64,000 nucleotides of DNA from positions 1 to 64,000 of the forward strand of contig CABJEP010000014.1 in the NCBI GenBank assembly GCA_902364645.1. Reading direction: 5' to 3'. The notes beneath the pieces were generated by a model that saw only the letters and a program-made list of their open reading frames with translations, made no database searches and was not told the DNA's origin. Shown one piece after another: positions 8,946-16,670 of the stretch. Each line of letters begins with the position of its first letter. Position 1 is the stretch's first letter. The DNA is from Coriobacteriaceae bacterium (GTDB lineage Bacteria > Actinomycetota > Coriobacteriia > Coriobacteriales > Coriobacteriaceae). Both the position numbers and the translations under genes were made by a program.

Positions 8946-8987
8946 GCAAACCACCCAAAGGGGACAGGCACCTTTGTGGTGGTTTGG
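8946..8987. repeat. Imperfect inverted copy of the 7152-7194 hairpin
   Basis: This is the reverse-complement counterpart of the 7152-7194 repeat, with the GGGACAGGCACCTTTGTGG segment and arms that differ by one gap. It starts 11 bp after the stop of the YD-repeat gene, so the two copies bracket that gene in opposite orientations. Confidence 0.7.
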
Positions 8988-9010
8988 GCTGAGGCTAGCG
9001 TCCGTAGTGG

Positions 9011-9154
9011 TTTGTCTAAATCTGTAACAGTTACTCGGCAAAAATGGGCTCAGATGTTACAGATCGAGACAAAGGGCTGGTGTCATCCAGAACTGTCTCG
9101 ATCTGTAACGTTTTGAGCCCATATTCCTGCCCAACTGTTACAGATTTAGACAAA
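9011..9154. repeat. 144-bp inverted repeat with 61-base arms
   Basis: Arms 9011-9071 and 9094-9154 are equal in length. The outer 22 and inner 16 bases match perfectly; a less conserved middle still shares ATGGGCTCA. Each arm holds two opposed copies of a GTCTnnATCTGTAAC-like unit, giving four units in alternating orientation. The 22-base loop holds a small CTGG/CCAG stem. With the hairpins on either side it accounts for most of the 326-bp gap at 8936-9261. Confidence 0.85.
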
Positions 9155-9217
9155 TCGGCGGGCGGTGCGGTGCATCCCGTGCCAAAGCCGGCTCGCTCCA
9201 CCCCGCCCGTTAAAGAA

Positions 9218-9256
9218 AAAGGTAGATTTTTAGGCATGTCCTAAAAATCTACCTTT
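9218..9256 (-). terminator. Terminator of the M16 peptidase gene
   Basis: A perfect 17-bp stem (9218-9234 with 9240-9256) with a 5-base loop lies just past the minus-strand stop at 9262. On the minus strand it is followed by a T-rich run, as expected of a Rho-independent terminator, although the stem itself is AT-rich. Confidence 0.7.
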
Positions 9257-9261
9257 GTGCG

Positions 9262-12200
9262 TTAAGCGAACAGGTCGACGACGTTAAAGCCGGCGTTGCT
9301 CTTGGCGATGACGTCGCGGCCGCCAAAGACGCAGGTGGGCGACTCGGCTGCGATGCGCGTCACGTCGGCGCCGAGCGAGCGAAGCTCACCGGGCGTGGCA
9401 GCGAGCATCTGGGCGCGGCGCTCCTCGCGTGCGTGCGGATCGAGCCCGGCCAGGTAGGTCGTGTTGCGGCGCTTGGTGAGCGCGTACGGCTTCACCGGCG
9501 CGTCCATGCCGCTCACGCAGCTCACGATAAAGCCCTCAAAGGCGGCCTCGTCGGGCTCAAAGCTGCCAAGCCATGCACCCGCGCGCTCCACGCGCTCAAT
9601 CGAAGGATCGATCGCCGGGTCGCGGTAGGTGTAGAACGCCGTCTGGCGCTCGCCGGCTGCGCGGAATCCGCAGCCGTACGCACCGCCCTTCACGCGGATC
9701 TCGTTCCACAGGTAGTCGTAGGAGAGCGCGTTGGCAGCCACGGCCCAAGCGCCTGTCACGTCGAGCCCCAAGCGACGCGGATCGCACGCACACGCGGCAA
9801 AGCAGATGTCGCTGGGGATCACGAAAGCCTCGTGGCGGTCGCACGGCGCCGGCACCACGAGCGCGTCGCGGCCGGCACCATCGCCCGCGCCAAGCCCCAG
9901 GTTGCCCGCGGCATCCCAGTACGCGTCAAAGTCCTCATCGCTGCCGGTAAAGCTCGCCATGCAGCCATCGGCCACAAAGATGCGGCCTGCCAGCTCGGCA
10001 AGCTTGGCGCGCAGGTCGTCCAGACGCTCGTCAAAGTGTTCGAGCAGATCGCGCAGGAACAGGTAGAAGTCTACGCCCGAGAGCTGTTCACGCACCACGG
10101 CAGAAGGCGAGCTGTAGCTCATCGCGCGACCGAGCGCCGCCGAGTGGCCGTTGTTGATAAAGCCCTGCTCAAGCCCAATGCGAATCTGCGTGAGCACGTC
10201 GCGCACGCGGTCGGCGTCGGCATCGAGCAAAAGCGTGCTCGACCACACCTCGCGCGGCAGACTCGCCAGCGCATCGATCTTCTCGGACAGGGCGCCGGCG
10301 CTCACCAGCAGGTAGGGGCGCACGCCGTCCACTTCGGGCTGCGTCATGACTTCGGTCGTAAAGCTCAAAAAGCCCAGCTTGCCAGCGAGCAAGTTGTCGA
10401 GTTCCTCGGCCGAGTGCTCGCGCGTGGGCAGCTGCTTAAGCAGGCGGCAGAGCAGCGTCACGTAGGGCAGGTCCTCAAACGCGACGCAGCTCAGGTCGAA
10501 ATACTGCATGGCGTAGGCCAGGCGGTTGGTAGGGATGTCGTGGCGCAGACAGACGATGGGCGCGGTCGTGTCCACGACCAGCGGCGGCTCGGGGCGCGCC
10601 TCGCCAATGTCGGACACGCGCAGGCGCGGCAGCGTGGCCTTGGCCTCGGGCGTGTCTTCTGCCTCCTGCGCGGCACGCAGCGCGGCCGTGCGCTCGACCA
10701 CGTCGGCCAGCTCGGCATCGGTCATGGCATCGCGCTTGGCTGCCAGCTCGGCGGCCTCGGCTCCCTCTGCGCCCTCGGCGGCGTCCACCGGCACCAGCTC
10801 GACCAGTGCCATGTGATCGTTCTGCAGCACCAGCTCGCGCAGCAGGTCCTCAAAGTAGCTGCCTTCCAGCTCGCCGCGCAGCTCCTCGTACACCGGGCCA
10901 TACTTGAGCGCCAGCGTCGCGGCGTCGTCATCGTAGAGCCAGGTGCTCAGCGCGTCGCACGCAATGGCCACGCCGTCGGCGATACCGTAGTCGCGCTGGC
11001 GCAGGTCGTATTCGTTGCTGCTGATGATGGCCTCCAGGCGCTCGCGCGGAACGCCGCGCTCACACAGGTCGCGGCAGGCGTCCTGGAACACGCGGCGCAG
11101 CTCGCGCGCCACGCCGGGCTGCGCGTTTTGCAGCATGATGAGCTCGTAGGGCTGCAGGCTCTCGGCCGCGGTGTAGCTCACCACGTTGCCGCCCAGGCCG
11201 GCGGCCAGAATGGCCTTCTTAACCGGCGCTTCGTTGGAGCCCAGCAGCGCCTCGAACAGGATATCCGCCGCGATCGTGCGCTTGCGGTCGAGTGCGCTGC
11301 CCAGTACTAGGCCCAGGCCCACCAGGGCGTTCTCGGGCGTGGTGGCCATCTCGACGCGCTTATACTCGCAGGTCACAGGCGCCTGCACGTCCAGCGGATT
11401 GGGCGCCAGCGCGGACGGGTCCTCGCCGGCGGCAACGGCCGAGTCCATGCGGCGGCTCGCGGCACTCGGCTGCGACAGATAGCGCTCGTCCAAAAACGCC
11501 AGTGCGCGGTCCACATCCAGGTCGCCATAGAGCGTTATATAAGAGTTGGAAGGATTGTAGTGGCGCGCGTGCGTGTCCAGGAACTGCTCGTAGGTGAGCG
11601 CGGGAATCGCGCGCGGGTCGCCGCCGCTCTCGTGCGCATAGGCGGTGTCGGGATAGAGCGCGGCGTTGACGGCGTCGTCCAGCACGCTCATGGGGTCGGA
11701 CAGCGCGCCCTTCATCTCGTTGAACACCACGCCGTTATAGCGCAGCGTACCCTCGCGCAGGCTCGCGGAGCTGTCGTCGCCCTCGCCCTCGGCGCCCTCC
11801 GGCAGGTCCAGCTCGTAGTGCCAGCCCTCCTGCTCAAAAATGGTGGGCTTGGTATAGATGGCCGGGTTGAACACCGCGTCCAGGTACACGTCCATCAGGT
11901 TGTACAGGTCCTGCTCGTTGGTGGTGGCGACGGGGTAGATGGTTTTGTCTGGGTAGGTCATGGCGTTGAGGAACGTCTGCATGGAGCTCTTGATCAGGTC
12001 GACAAACGGCTCCTTGACGGGGAACTTGGCCGATCCGCACAGCACCGAGTGCTCAAGAATATGGAACACGCCGGTGGAATCGGCCGGCGGCGTCTTAAAG
12101 CCAATGGCAAAGGCCTTGTTTTCGTCGTCGCACGCTAGGTACAGCAGGCGCGCGCCCGAGGTGGTATGGCGCAGTACGTAAGCGTCCGAGTCGAGCTCGG

Positions 12201-12300
12201 GCACGGTCTCGCAGCGCTCGACGGTAAAGCCGTGGCAGGTAGTGCCGGGCACCAGCAGCGCGGCAGCAGCGGCGCGCGGGTCGGTTGAGGTAGTGGACAT
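9262..12300 (-). CDS. M16C zinc metallopeptidase, presequence-protease-like
   Basis: A 1012-residue insulinase-family peptidase. The inverted zinc motif HILEH is at residues 79-83 in the family context STGVFHILEHSVLCGS, followed by KEPFVDL and FLNAMTYPDKT, which mark the presequence protease (PreP/Cym1) branch. These enzymes hold two M16 halves in one chain and degrade peptides in a closed chamber; the length fits. A bacterial cytoplasmic peptide-scavenging role is likely, and no signal peptide is seen. The ATG at 12300 follows AAAGGAG on the minus strand. Upstream in-frame sequence runs into repeat DNA and is unlikely to be coding. Confidence 0.92.
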   Translation of the reverse strand: MSTTSTDPRAAAAALLVPGTTCHGFTVERCETVPELDSDAYVLRHTTSGARLLYLACDDENKAFAIGFKTPPADSTGVFHILEHSVLCGSAKFPVKEPFVDLIKSSMQTFLNAMTYPDKTIYPVATTNEQDLYNLMDVYLDAVFNPAIYTKPTIFEQEGWHYELDLPEGAEGEGDDSSASLREGTLRYNGVVFNEMKGALSDPMSVLDDAVNAALYPDTAYAHESGGDPRAIPALTYEQFLDTHARHYNPSNSYITLYGDLDVDRALAFLDERYLSQPSAASRRMDSAVAAGEDPSALAPNPLDVQAPVTCEYKRVEMATTPENALVGLGLVLGSALDRKRTIAADILFEALLGSNEAPVKKAILAAGLGGNVVSYTAAESLQPYELIMLQNAQPGVARELRRVFQDACRDLCERGVPRERLEAIISSNEYDLRQRDYGIADGVAIACDALSTWLYDDDAATLALKYGPVYEELRGELEGSYFEDLLRELVLQNDHMALVELVPVDAAEGAEGAEAAELAAKRDAMTDAELADVVERTAALRAAQEAEDTPEAKATLPRLRVSDIGEARPEPPLVVDTTAPIVCLRHDIPTNRLAYAMQYFDLSCVAFEDLPYVTLLCRLLKQLPTREHSAEELDNLLAGKLGFLSFTTEVMTQPEVDGVRPYLLVSAGALSEKIDALASLPREVWSSTLLLDADADRVRDVLTQIRIGLEQGFINNGHSAALGRAMSYSSPSAVVREQLSGVDFYLFLRDLLEHFDERLDDLRAKLAELAGRIFVADGCMASFTGSDEDFDAYWDAAGNLGLGAGDGAGRDALVVPAPCDRHEAFVIPSDICFAACACDPRRLGLDVTGAWAVAANALSYDYLWNEIRVKGGAYGCGFRAAGERQTAFYTYRDPAIDPSIERVERAGAWLGSFEPDEAAFEGFIVSCVSGMDAPVKPYALTKRRNTTYLAGLDPHAREERRAQMLAATPGELRSLGADVTRIAAESPTCVFGGRDVIAKSNAGFNVVDLFA

Positions 12301-12390
12301 ATGCAGTCTCCTTTGACGCCCCAACGGGGGCGAATCGAGTCGAATCCTCGAGAGTATACCCATATGGGGCCTTCGACCAATCTGCGGGAT

Positions 12391-12504
12391 GAGCGTGGAT
12401 TTTCTGGCACACGAGCGTGGAAATTCGGACGTCTGCCGCATGAGCGTGGATTTTCGGACGAAATCGGCCGCCAAAAGCCCAAAAACCGTCCAAATATCCA
12501 CGCT
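12391..12504. repeat. Structured repeat, copy 2: three GAGCGTGGA units plus one inverted unit
   Basis: GAGCGTGGA occurs at 12391-12399, 12413-12421 and 12442-12450, and inverted at 12496-12504. Spacings of 22, 29 and 54 bp match copy 1 at 6332 (22, 29, 55). The last two units form an 18-bp arm with two mismatches. The intervening bases differ from copy 1, so the architecture is conserved more than the sequence. Confidence 0.8.
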
Positions 12505-12781
12505 CGCGTGTCAAGTACGTATCTCTCACCTCACATTCATCTCTACGACGAGGGATGAATGTGAGACAGGTAGAAGATAAAAATCAATCGGCTTATCGGA
12601 TGCATATACCGCCATCAGATTGAAGCTGTATGCGGAAATGGATGGACTCTACACCGTTTACGCAAAATAACCCCTCGTTTGCTAAAACATTATAAGAAAT
12701 GGCGTGGAGTGCTAAAAAGTTCTAATACAATATAAGTCATTTATCTATAGGCTGCTGATTCCTTGTAAAGGTATGGTTGAT
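12505..12781. other. AT-rich regulatory gap before the second GntR gene
   Basis: This stretch holds a hairpin near 12530-12564 (TCACATTCATC with GATGAATGTGA). It also holds an AT-rich promoter region with two GCTAAAA-starting near-repeats (about 12681 and 12711) and a core ACAATATA at 12727-12734, shared with the other GntR-associated promoters. No gene was found in it. Confidence 0.5.
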
Positions 12782-13486
12782 ATGGTTGAGGCAAATAGCG
12801 TTATCCCCCTGTACAAACAGATTGTTCGTGCGCTTTCTGATTCAATCGCCAACGGCACGTACCGCCCGGGAGATAAGCTTCCGACCGAGGCGGAGCTTAT
12901 CGAGCAATTTGGCGTGAGCCGAATAACGGTTCGCTCCGCAATTAAAGAAATGGAAGATGCTGGGCTTGTTGAGAGGGCCCGCGGTAAGGGCACGTTCGTT
13001 TCGTCGGACACGCAGATGTATGCCGCGGACGACCGTGAGAGCTTTACCCATTCGTGCCAGCTTGCGGGCAAACAGGCGTCTACCAGGGTTCTCGAAATGG
13101 GCTGGGACTTCCCAAGTCTGCGAGACGCGAAGTTCCTGGGCGTAGACGATACCCAAAAGGTATTGCGTAGCCGTCGTCTGCGCCTTGTGGATGGCAAGCC
13201 CACGATGCTGGAAACCAATAGCTATTCCGCTGCGCTTTCTTTTTTGGAGCATGAGTCCCTCGACGATTCGCTGATGGCGGTACTCGATCGCCAGGGAATC
13301 AAGATGGGTCCCAACACGCGTACGCTCGAGGTCTGCTATGCGAGCGAGCTCGAGGCGGCATACCTTAACGTGGAGCTGGACTCTTCGCTGCTTCTGTTTG
13401 TCGATAGACGTTATGCCCCAAGTGGCGAGCCGCTTTTTATCTCCCGTCAGGTGTACTGCACCGAGCGACTGAAGTTCTATTTGTAA
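12782..13486 (+). CDS. GntR/HutC-family transcriptional regulator (UTRA domain), second copy
   Basis: A 234-residue regulator with an N-terminal winged helix (IPLYKQI, PGDKLPTEAEL, ITVRSAIKEME, GKGTFV) and a C-terminal UTRA effector domain. The ATG at 12782 sits 10 bases after AAAGG; the ATG at 12773 lies too close to the same site. It is followed by the PTS EIIA gene and is probably its regulator. The ACAATATA core upstream of this gene and at 13588, before EIIA, suggests autoregulation and control of the PTS. Its effector may be a phosphorylated sugar-amine. Confidence 0.88.
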   Translation: MVEANSVIPLYKQIVRALSDSIANGTYRPGDKLPTEAELIEQFGVSRITVRSAIKEMEDAGLVERARGKGTFVSSDTQMYAADDRESFTHSCQLAGKQASTRVLEMGWDFPSLRDAKFLGVDDTQKVLRSRRLRLVDGKPTMLETNSYSAALSFLEHESLDDSLMAVLDRQGIKMGPNTRTLEVCYASELEAAYLNVELDSSLLLFVDRRYAPSGEPLFISRQVYCTERLKFYL

Positions 13487-13587
13487 ATTAGCGATAGATT
13501 GGTCGATTTACCGACCAATTGTTACCGTTCGCGGATTTGGAAAATAGACACACCACGTAGGGTAGATTGCTAATATACTTTGTTATG

Positions 13588-13595
13588 ACAATATA
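13588..13595 (+). promoter_or_regulatory. Operator-like core ACAATATA before the PTS genes
   Basis: The 17 bases at 13583-13599 match the 3009-3025 site at 14 positions, including the ACAATATA core. The site lies 27 bp before the EIIA start within an AT-rich promoter region. Upstream, at about 13498-13519, an ATTGGTCG/CGACCAAT hairpin follows the GntR stop. Confidence 0.5.
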
Positions 13596-13621
13596 GTACG
13601 TCCTATTGGTATTGGAGAACT

Positions 13622-14041
13622 ATGAATAAGATATTGCTAGCGAGTCATGGTTATCTCGCCCAAGGCATGAAAAGCTCTCTGGAGATTCTGATGGGCACCA
13701 ACGACCGAATCGAGTGCCTGTGCGCCTATGTCGATGACGATTCAAGGGACGTCGCGGCGTTGATTGATGCATGGATGGAGACGAGGGACCCTGCCGACTC
13801 TTGGTTTGTCGTGACTGACATCTTTGGCGGCTCTGTAAACAACGAATTCATTCAGAGGCAGACCGACGGATCGTTTACGTTAATCGCTGGAATGAACTTG
13901 CCGCTGCTGGTGGAAATGGTTACACAGCTGGACTCCCTGGATGCGGACAAGGCCAAAGCCGCGGTCGAGGGATCGCGTTCGTTTATTCAGCTTTGCGAGG
14001 CGGCGGACATGCTTGCCGGCGCCGAGGAAGAAGAGTTCTAG
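13622..14041 (+). CDS. PTS system mannose/fructose/sorbose-family EIIA component
   Basis: A 139-residue EIIA-Man domain, which takes phosphate from HPr on a histidine and passes it to EIIB. The acceptor is His9 in ASHGYLAQGM, and the DIFGGSVNN motif near residue 65 is typical of the fold. The start follows TTGGAG. EIIB follows after a 71-bp gap, and EIIC and EIID lie further down, giving a complete split transporter. The likely substrate is a sugar-amine, inferred from the associated SIS enzymes. Confidence 0.92.
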   Translation: MNKILLASHGYLAQGMKSSLEILMGTNDRIECLCAYVDDDSRDVAALIDAWMETRDPADSWFVVTDIFGGSVNNEFIQRQTDGSFTLIAGMNLPLLVEMVTQLDSLDADKAKAAVEGSRSFIQLCEAADMLAGAEEEEF

Positions 14042-14112
14042 TTAGTTCTGGTTCGAGCCCTAGCTAGGGGCCACACCTGTCATTCCCTTTATCACGTGCG
14101 GAGATGATAACG

Positions 14113-14586
14113 ATGATTAAGCTTACGAGAGTTGATTACCGACTGATTCACGGCCAAGTTGCCATGTCCTGGACTCACGCTTTGGATGTAGATTGCATCT
14201 TGCTTGCCAGCGATGCTGTGGCAAAAGACGACATGAGGAAGGCGGCCTTGAGGCTCGCCCGCCCCAACGGCGTTAAACTCGTCATCAAGGATGTTGACGC
14301 TGCTATCGAGGCGCTCAACAGCGGCGTTACCGACAAGTATTCGCTGTTTATCATCACTGAGACGATTGAAGATGTCTATCGTCTCGCTAAGGGTTGCAAA
14401 GACATCAAAGAGATCAATCTGGGCGGAACCCGAAAGACCCCTGAGACCACGCTTCATCCGACCCCTGCGATCTTTGCGACCGAGAAAGATGCCGAGCATA
14501 TCCAAGAGCTCCTGGGCGATGGCGTGGCCATCGAAATCCGTCAGGTCCCCAATGACGCTAAGGTGTTTGCCAAGGACGTTTTCTAG
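14113..14586 (+). CDS. PTS system mannose/fructose/sorbose-family EIIB component
   Basis: A 157-residue EIIB-Man domain. The phosphorylated histidine is His13 in the family motif RLIHGQV. The ATG at 14113 lies nine bases after GGAG; an upstream ATG at 14104 would abut the ribosome binding site and is less likely. It receives phosphate from EIIA and phosphorylates the incoming sugar. A terminator follows at 14638-14670, so the SIS-EIIC-EIID genes probably use read-through or a separate promoter. Confidence 0.93.
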   Translation: MIKLTRVDYRLIHGQVAMSWTHALDVDCILLASDAVAKDDMRKAALRLARPNGVKLVIKDVDAAIEALNSGVTDKYSLFIITETIEDVYRLAKGCKDIKEINLGGTRKTPETTLHPTPAIFATEKDAEHIQELLGDGVAIEIRQVPNDAKVFAKDVF

Positions 14587-14637
14587 CCGGAAACACGTTG
14601 ATGCTCGGCATTTATTGAACCAATGCTCTATGCCTAT

Positions 14638-14670
14638 GCCCGTCGATCATTTGATCGGCGGGCTTTTTAT
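14638..14670 (+). terminator. Rho-independent terminator after EIIB
   Basis: A perfect 12-bp stem (14638-14649 with 14652-14663) with a very short loop, followed by TTTTTATT. It divides the PTS locus into an EIIA-EIIB unit and a SIS-EIIC-EIID unit. Confidence 0.85.
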
Positions 14671-14703
14671 TAAAGAAAAATCAAAAAAATCTGAAATAGT
14701 TCT

Positions 14704-14731
14704 TGCATAGTTAGTTATATAAAGTATTATA
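14704..14731 (+). promoter_or_regulatory. Possible promoter for the SIS-EIIC-EIID unit
   Basis: TTGCAT (14704-14709) and TATTAT (14726-14731) are separated by 16 bp in AT-rich DNA just after the terminator and 50 bp before the SIS start. This would give the second unit its own promoter. Confidence 0.4.
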
Positions 14732-14780
14732 ACGTCATGGGATGAATGAAGGGTTCATCCAAGTGAGTTAGGAGTAAGGG

Positions 14781-15815
14781 ATGTTCAATTTCGATGAGCC
14801 TCGTTACGAGAAGGTTGTGAGCGATGCCCTCGCTCTCCGTCCTCAGATTGAGGCTGCCGTGGACGAGGTCTGCGAGCAGGGTTATTCCAACATCTTCTTC
14901 ATCGGCTGCGGCGGCACCTGGGCCCACACGCTCCCGATGAAGTATTGGGTCGAGACCACCACGGCCGACGTCGATGTCCACTGCGAGATCGCCGCAGAGT
15001 TCCTCGCCTGCCCGCCCAAGACCTTCAACAAGGATTCTGTCTGCGTCTTCTCCACCCGTACCGGCACCACCCCCGAGATCATTGAGGCTGCCAAGTTCTG
15101 CCAGGAGCAGGGCGCCCGCACGCTGATGTATGTCTCCAACGACAACACCCCGGCCACCGAGTACGCCGATTACAAGTTCTTCAGCTTCGCCGAGGACGAC
15201 GTTCTGTGCGAGGCCATCTACACCTACCAGATCACGCTGGTCGCCCGCTTCCTCAAGAACGCCGGCGCCTTCCCCAAGTACGACACCTTCATGGAAGAGT
15301 TCGGCAACATCGCTCCGTACCTCATCAAGGCCAAGGACGCTCAGGACGAGCGCTGCGCCGCCATGGCCGAGGACTTCAAGGACACCGATTACCACATGGT
15401 GATTGGCTCCGGCATGCTCTGGGGTGAGGCCTACGACTACGCCATGTGCATCCTCGAGGAGATGCAGTGGATCAAGACCAAGTCCATCCACGCCGCCGAG
15501 TTCTTCCACGGCACCATCGAGCTGTGCGAGGAAGGCACGAGCCTCATCATGCTCTACGGCGAGGACGACACCCGTAAGCTCATGGACCGCGTGGACAACT
15601 TCACTCACATGCTCGCCGACGAGAAGGGCGTCAACGTCCGCGTGAACAAGTTTGACACCGCCGAGGTCGAGCTGCCGTTCAGCGACCCCGAGTTCCGCAA
15701 GATCGTCTCCCCGATGGTCACCTACACCATCACCGAGCGTCTGAGCTGCCATCTCGAGCACGTCCGTAACCACCCGCTCACCACGCGTCGTTACTATCAC
15801 CAGATGAACTACTAA
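14781..15815 (+). CDS. SIS-domain sugar-phosphate enzyme, fructoselysine/glucoselysine-6-phosphate deglycase-like
   Basis: A 344-residue double-SIS protein. Motifs include IGCGGTW near residue 42, STRTGTTPE near 94 and the AEFFHGTIE segment near 242 that carries the catalytic glutamate and histidine in FrlB-like deglycases. It lies between EIIB and EIIC genes of a mannose-family PTS, as in Salmonella-type gfr operons, which import and cleave glucoselysine and fructoselysine. The start follows AGGAG. It is only distantly similar to the 3082 gene, so the two may handle different phosphorylated Amadori or Heyns products. Substrate is inference. Confidence 0.78.
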   Translation: MFNFDEPRYEKVVSDALALRPQIEAAVDEVCEQGYSNIFFIGCGGTWAHTLPMKYWVETTTADVDVHCEIAAEFLACPPKTFNKDSVCVFSTRTGTTPEIIEAAKFCQEQGARTLMYVSNDNTPATEYADYKFFSFAEDDVLCEAIYTYQITLVARFLKNAGAFPKYDTFMEEFGNIAPYLIKAKDAQDERCAAMAEDFKDTDYHMVIGSGMLWGEAYDYAMCILEEMQWIKTKSIHAAEFFHGTIELCEEGTSLIMLYGEDDTRKLMDRVDNFTHMLADEKGVNVRVNKFDTAEVELPFSDPEFRKIVSPMVTYTITERLSCHLEHVRNHPLTTRRYYHQMNY

Positions 15816-15836
15816 TCCTCTCAAATTGCTGCGGTT

Positions 15837-15875
15837 GTCTGCAGGCGAGCTGCGCAGAATGCCTCGCCTGCAGAC
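15837..15875 (+). other. Intercistronic 13-bp hairpin between SIS and EIIC
   Basis: Perfect arms 15837-15849 and 15863-15875, followed only by CTGTTTCT, a poor U-tract. It could be a weak attenuator or a processing/stability hairpin setting different levels of enzyme and transporter. Confidence 0.6.
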
Positions 15876-15896
15876 CTGTTTCTGGGGTTGATCGAA

Positions 15897-16670
15897 ATGG
15901 TTGTCCAGTATCTTCTAGTTGCACTGGTCGCATTTATTGCGTCCATGGACGAGCAATTATTTGGCATTACGATGCTTGGTCGTCCGCTGTTTACGAGCCT
16001 GTTTGTCGGCTTGATCCTTGGCGATGTCCAGCAGGGCGTTATCGTCGGCGCTGCTTTGGAGTCCATGTTCATGGGCGCCATCATGGTCGGCGCGGCGGTT
16101 CCTCCCGAGGTCTATGCCTCCGGCGTGCTTGGCTGCGCGTTTGCCGTCATTACGGGTACGGGCACGGCAACTGCCGTCGCGCTCGCCCTTCCCGTCTCCG
16201 TCTTCCTTCAGGTGTGGCGCAACTTCTGCTACGCCGTTCCGGGTGCCTTTGCCTGCAAGAAGATTGAGACCGCTCTGGCAAATCGCGATCTTGCCAAGGC
16301 GAATCTGTACCATCTGACCATCGTGCCGCTGTCGATTGGCATTCCGTCTGCACTGCTGGTGTTTGGCTCGCTGTTCTTTGGTGCCGACCTTATCAACAAT
16401 GCGCTCAACGCGATTCCGCAGTTTGTGATGGACGGCCTCAACGTTGCGTCCGGCGTCATGGTCTGCATCGGCTTCGCTCTTCTTATCAGGACCATGGGCG
16501 ATAACAAGCTCCTTCCCTGGCTGTTCCTGGGCTTCATTATGGTCATCTACCTCAAGATGGACGTGGTCGGCGTCGCCGCAGCTGCCATTTGCGTCGCGCT
16601 GCTCCTGGCCTTCCGCGAGGGCTCGTCCGGTCCGCAGACGGTTGCTGCAGATGAAGAGGAGGACTTCTAA
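15897..16670 (+). CDS. PTS system mannose/fructose/sorbose-family EIIC component
   Basis: A 257-residue polytopic membrane protein with about six to seven hydrophobic segments. The early DEQLFGITMLGRPL and GLILGDVQQGVIVGA motifs are typical of EIIC-Man, which forms the sugar channel with EIID. The ATG at 15897 is nine bases after GGGG; a TTG three codons upstream abuts that site. The stop overlaps the EIID start by one base. The C-terminus is acidic (ADEEEDF). Confidence 0.93.
   Translation: MVVQYLLVALVAFIASMDEQLFGITMLGRPLFTSLFVGLILGDVQQGVIVGAALESMFMGAIMVGAAVPPEVYASGVLGCAFAVITGTGTATAVALALPVSVFLQVWRNFCYAVPGAFACKKIETALANRDLAKANLYHLTIVPLSIGIPSALLVFGSLFFGADLINNALNAIPQFVMDGLNVASGVMVCIGFALLIRTMGDNKLLPWLFLGFIMVIYLKMDVVGVAAAAICVALLLAFREGSSGPQTVAADEEEDF

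Noticed and set aside
9433..11310. A 625-codon plus-strand open frame inside the M16 peptidase gene
   Set aside because: The minus-strand peptidase has full family motifs; the plus frame has none and is low in complexity.
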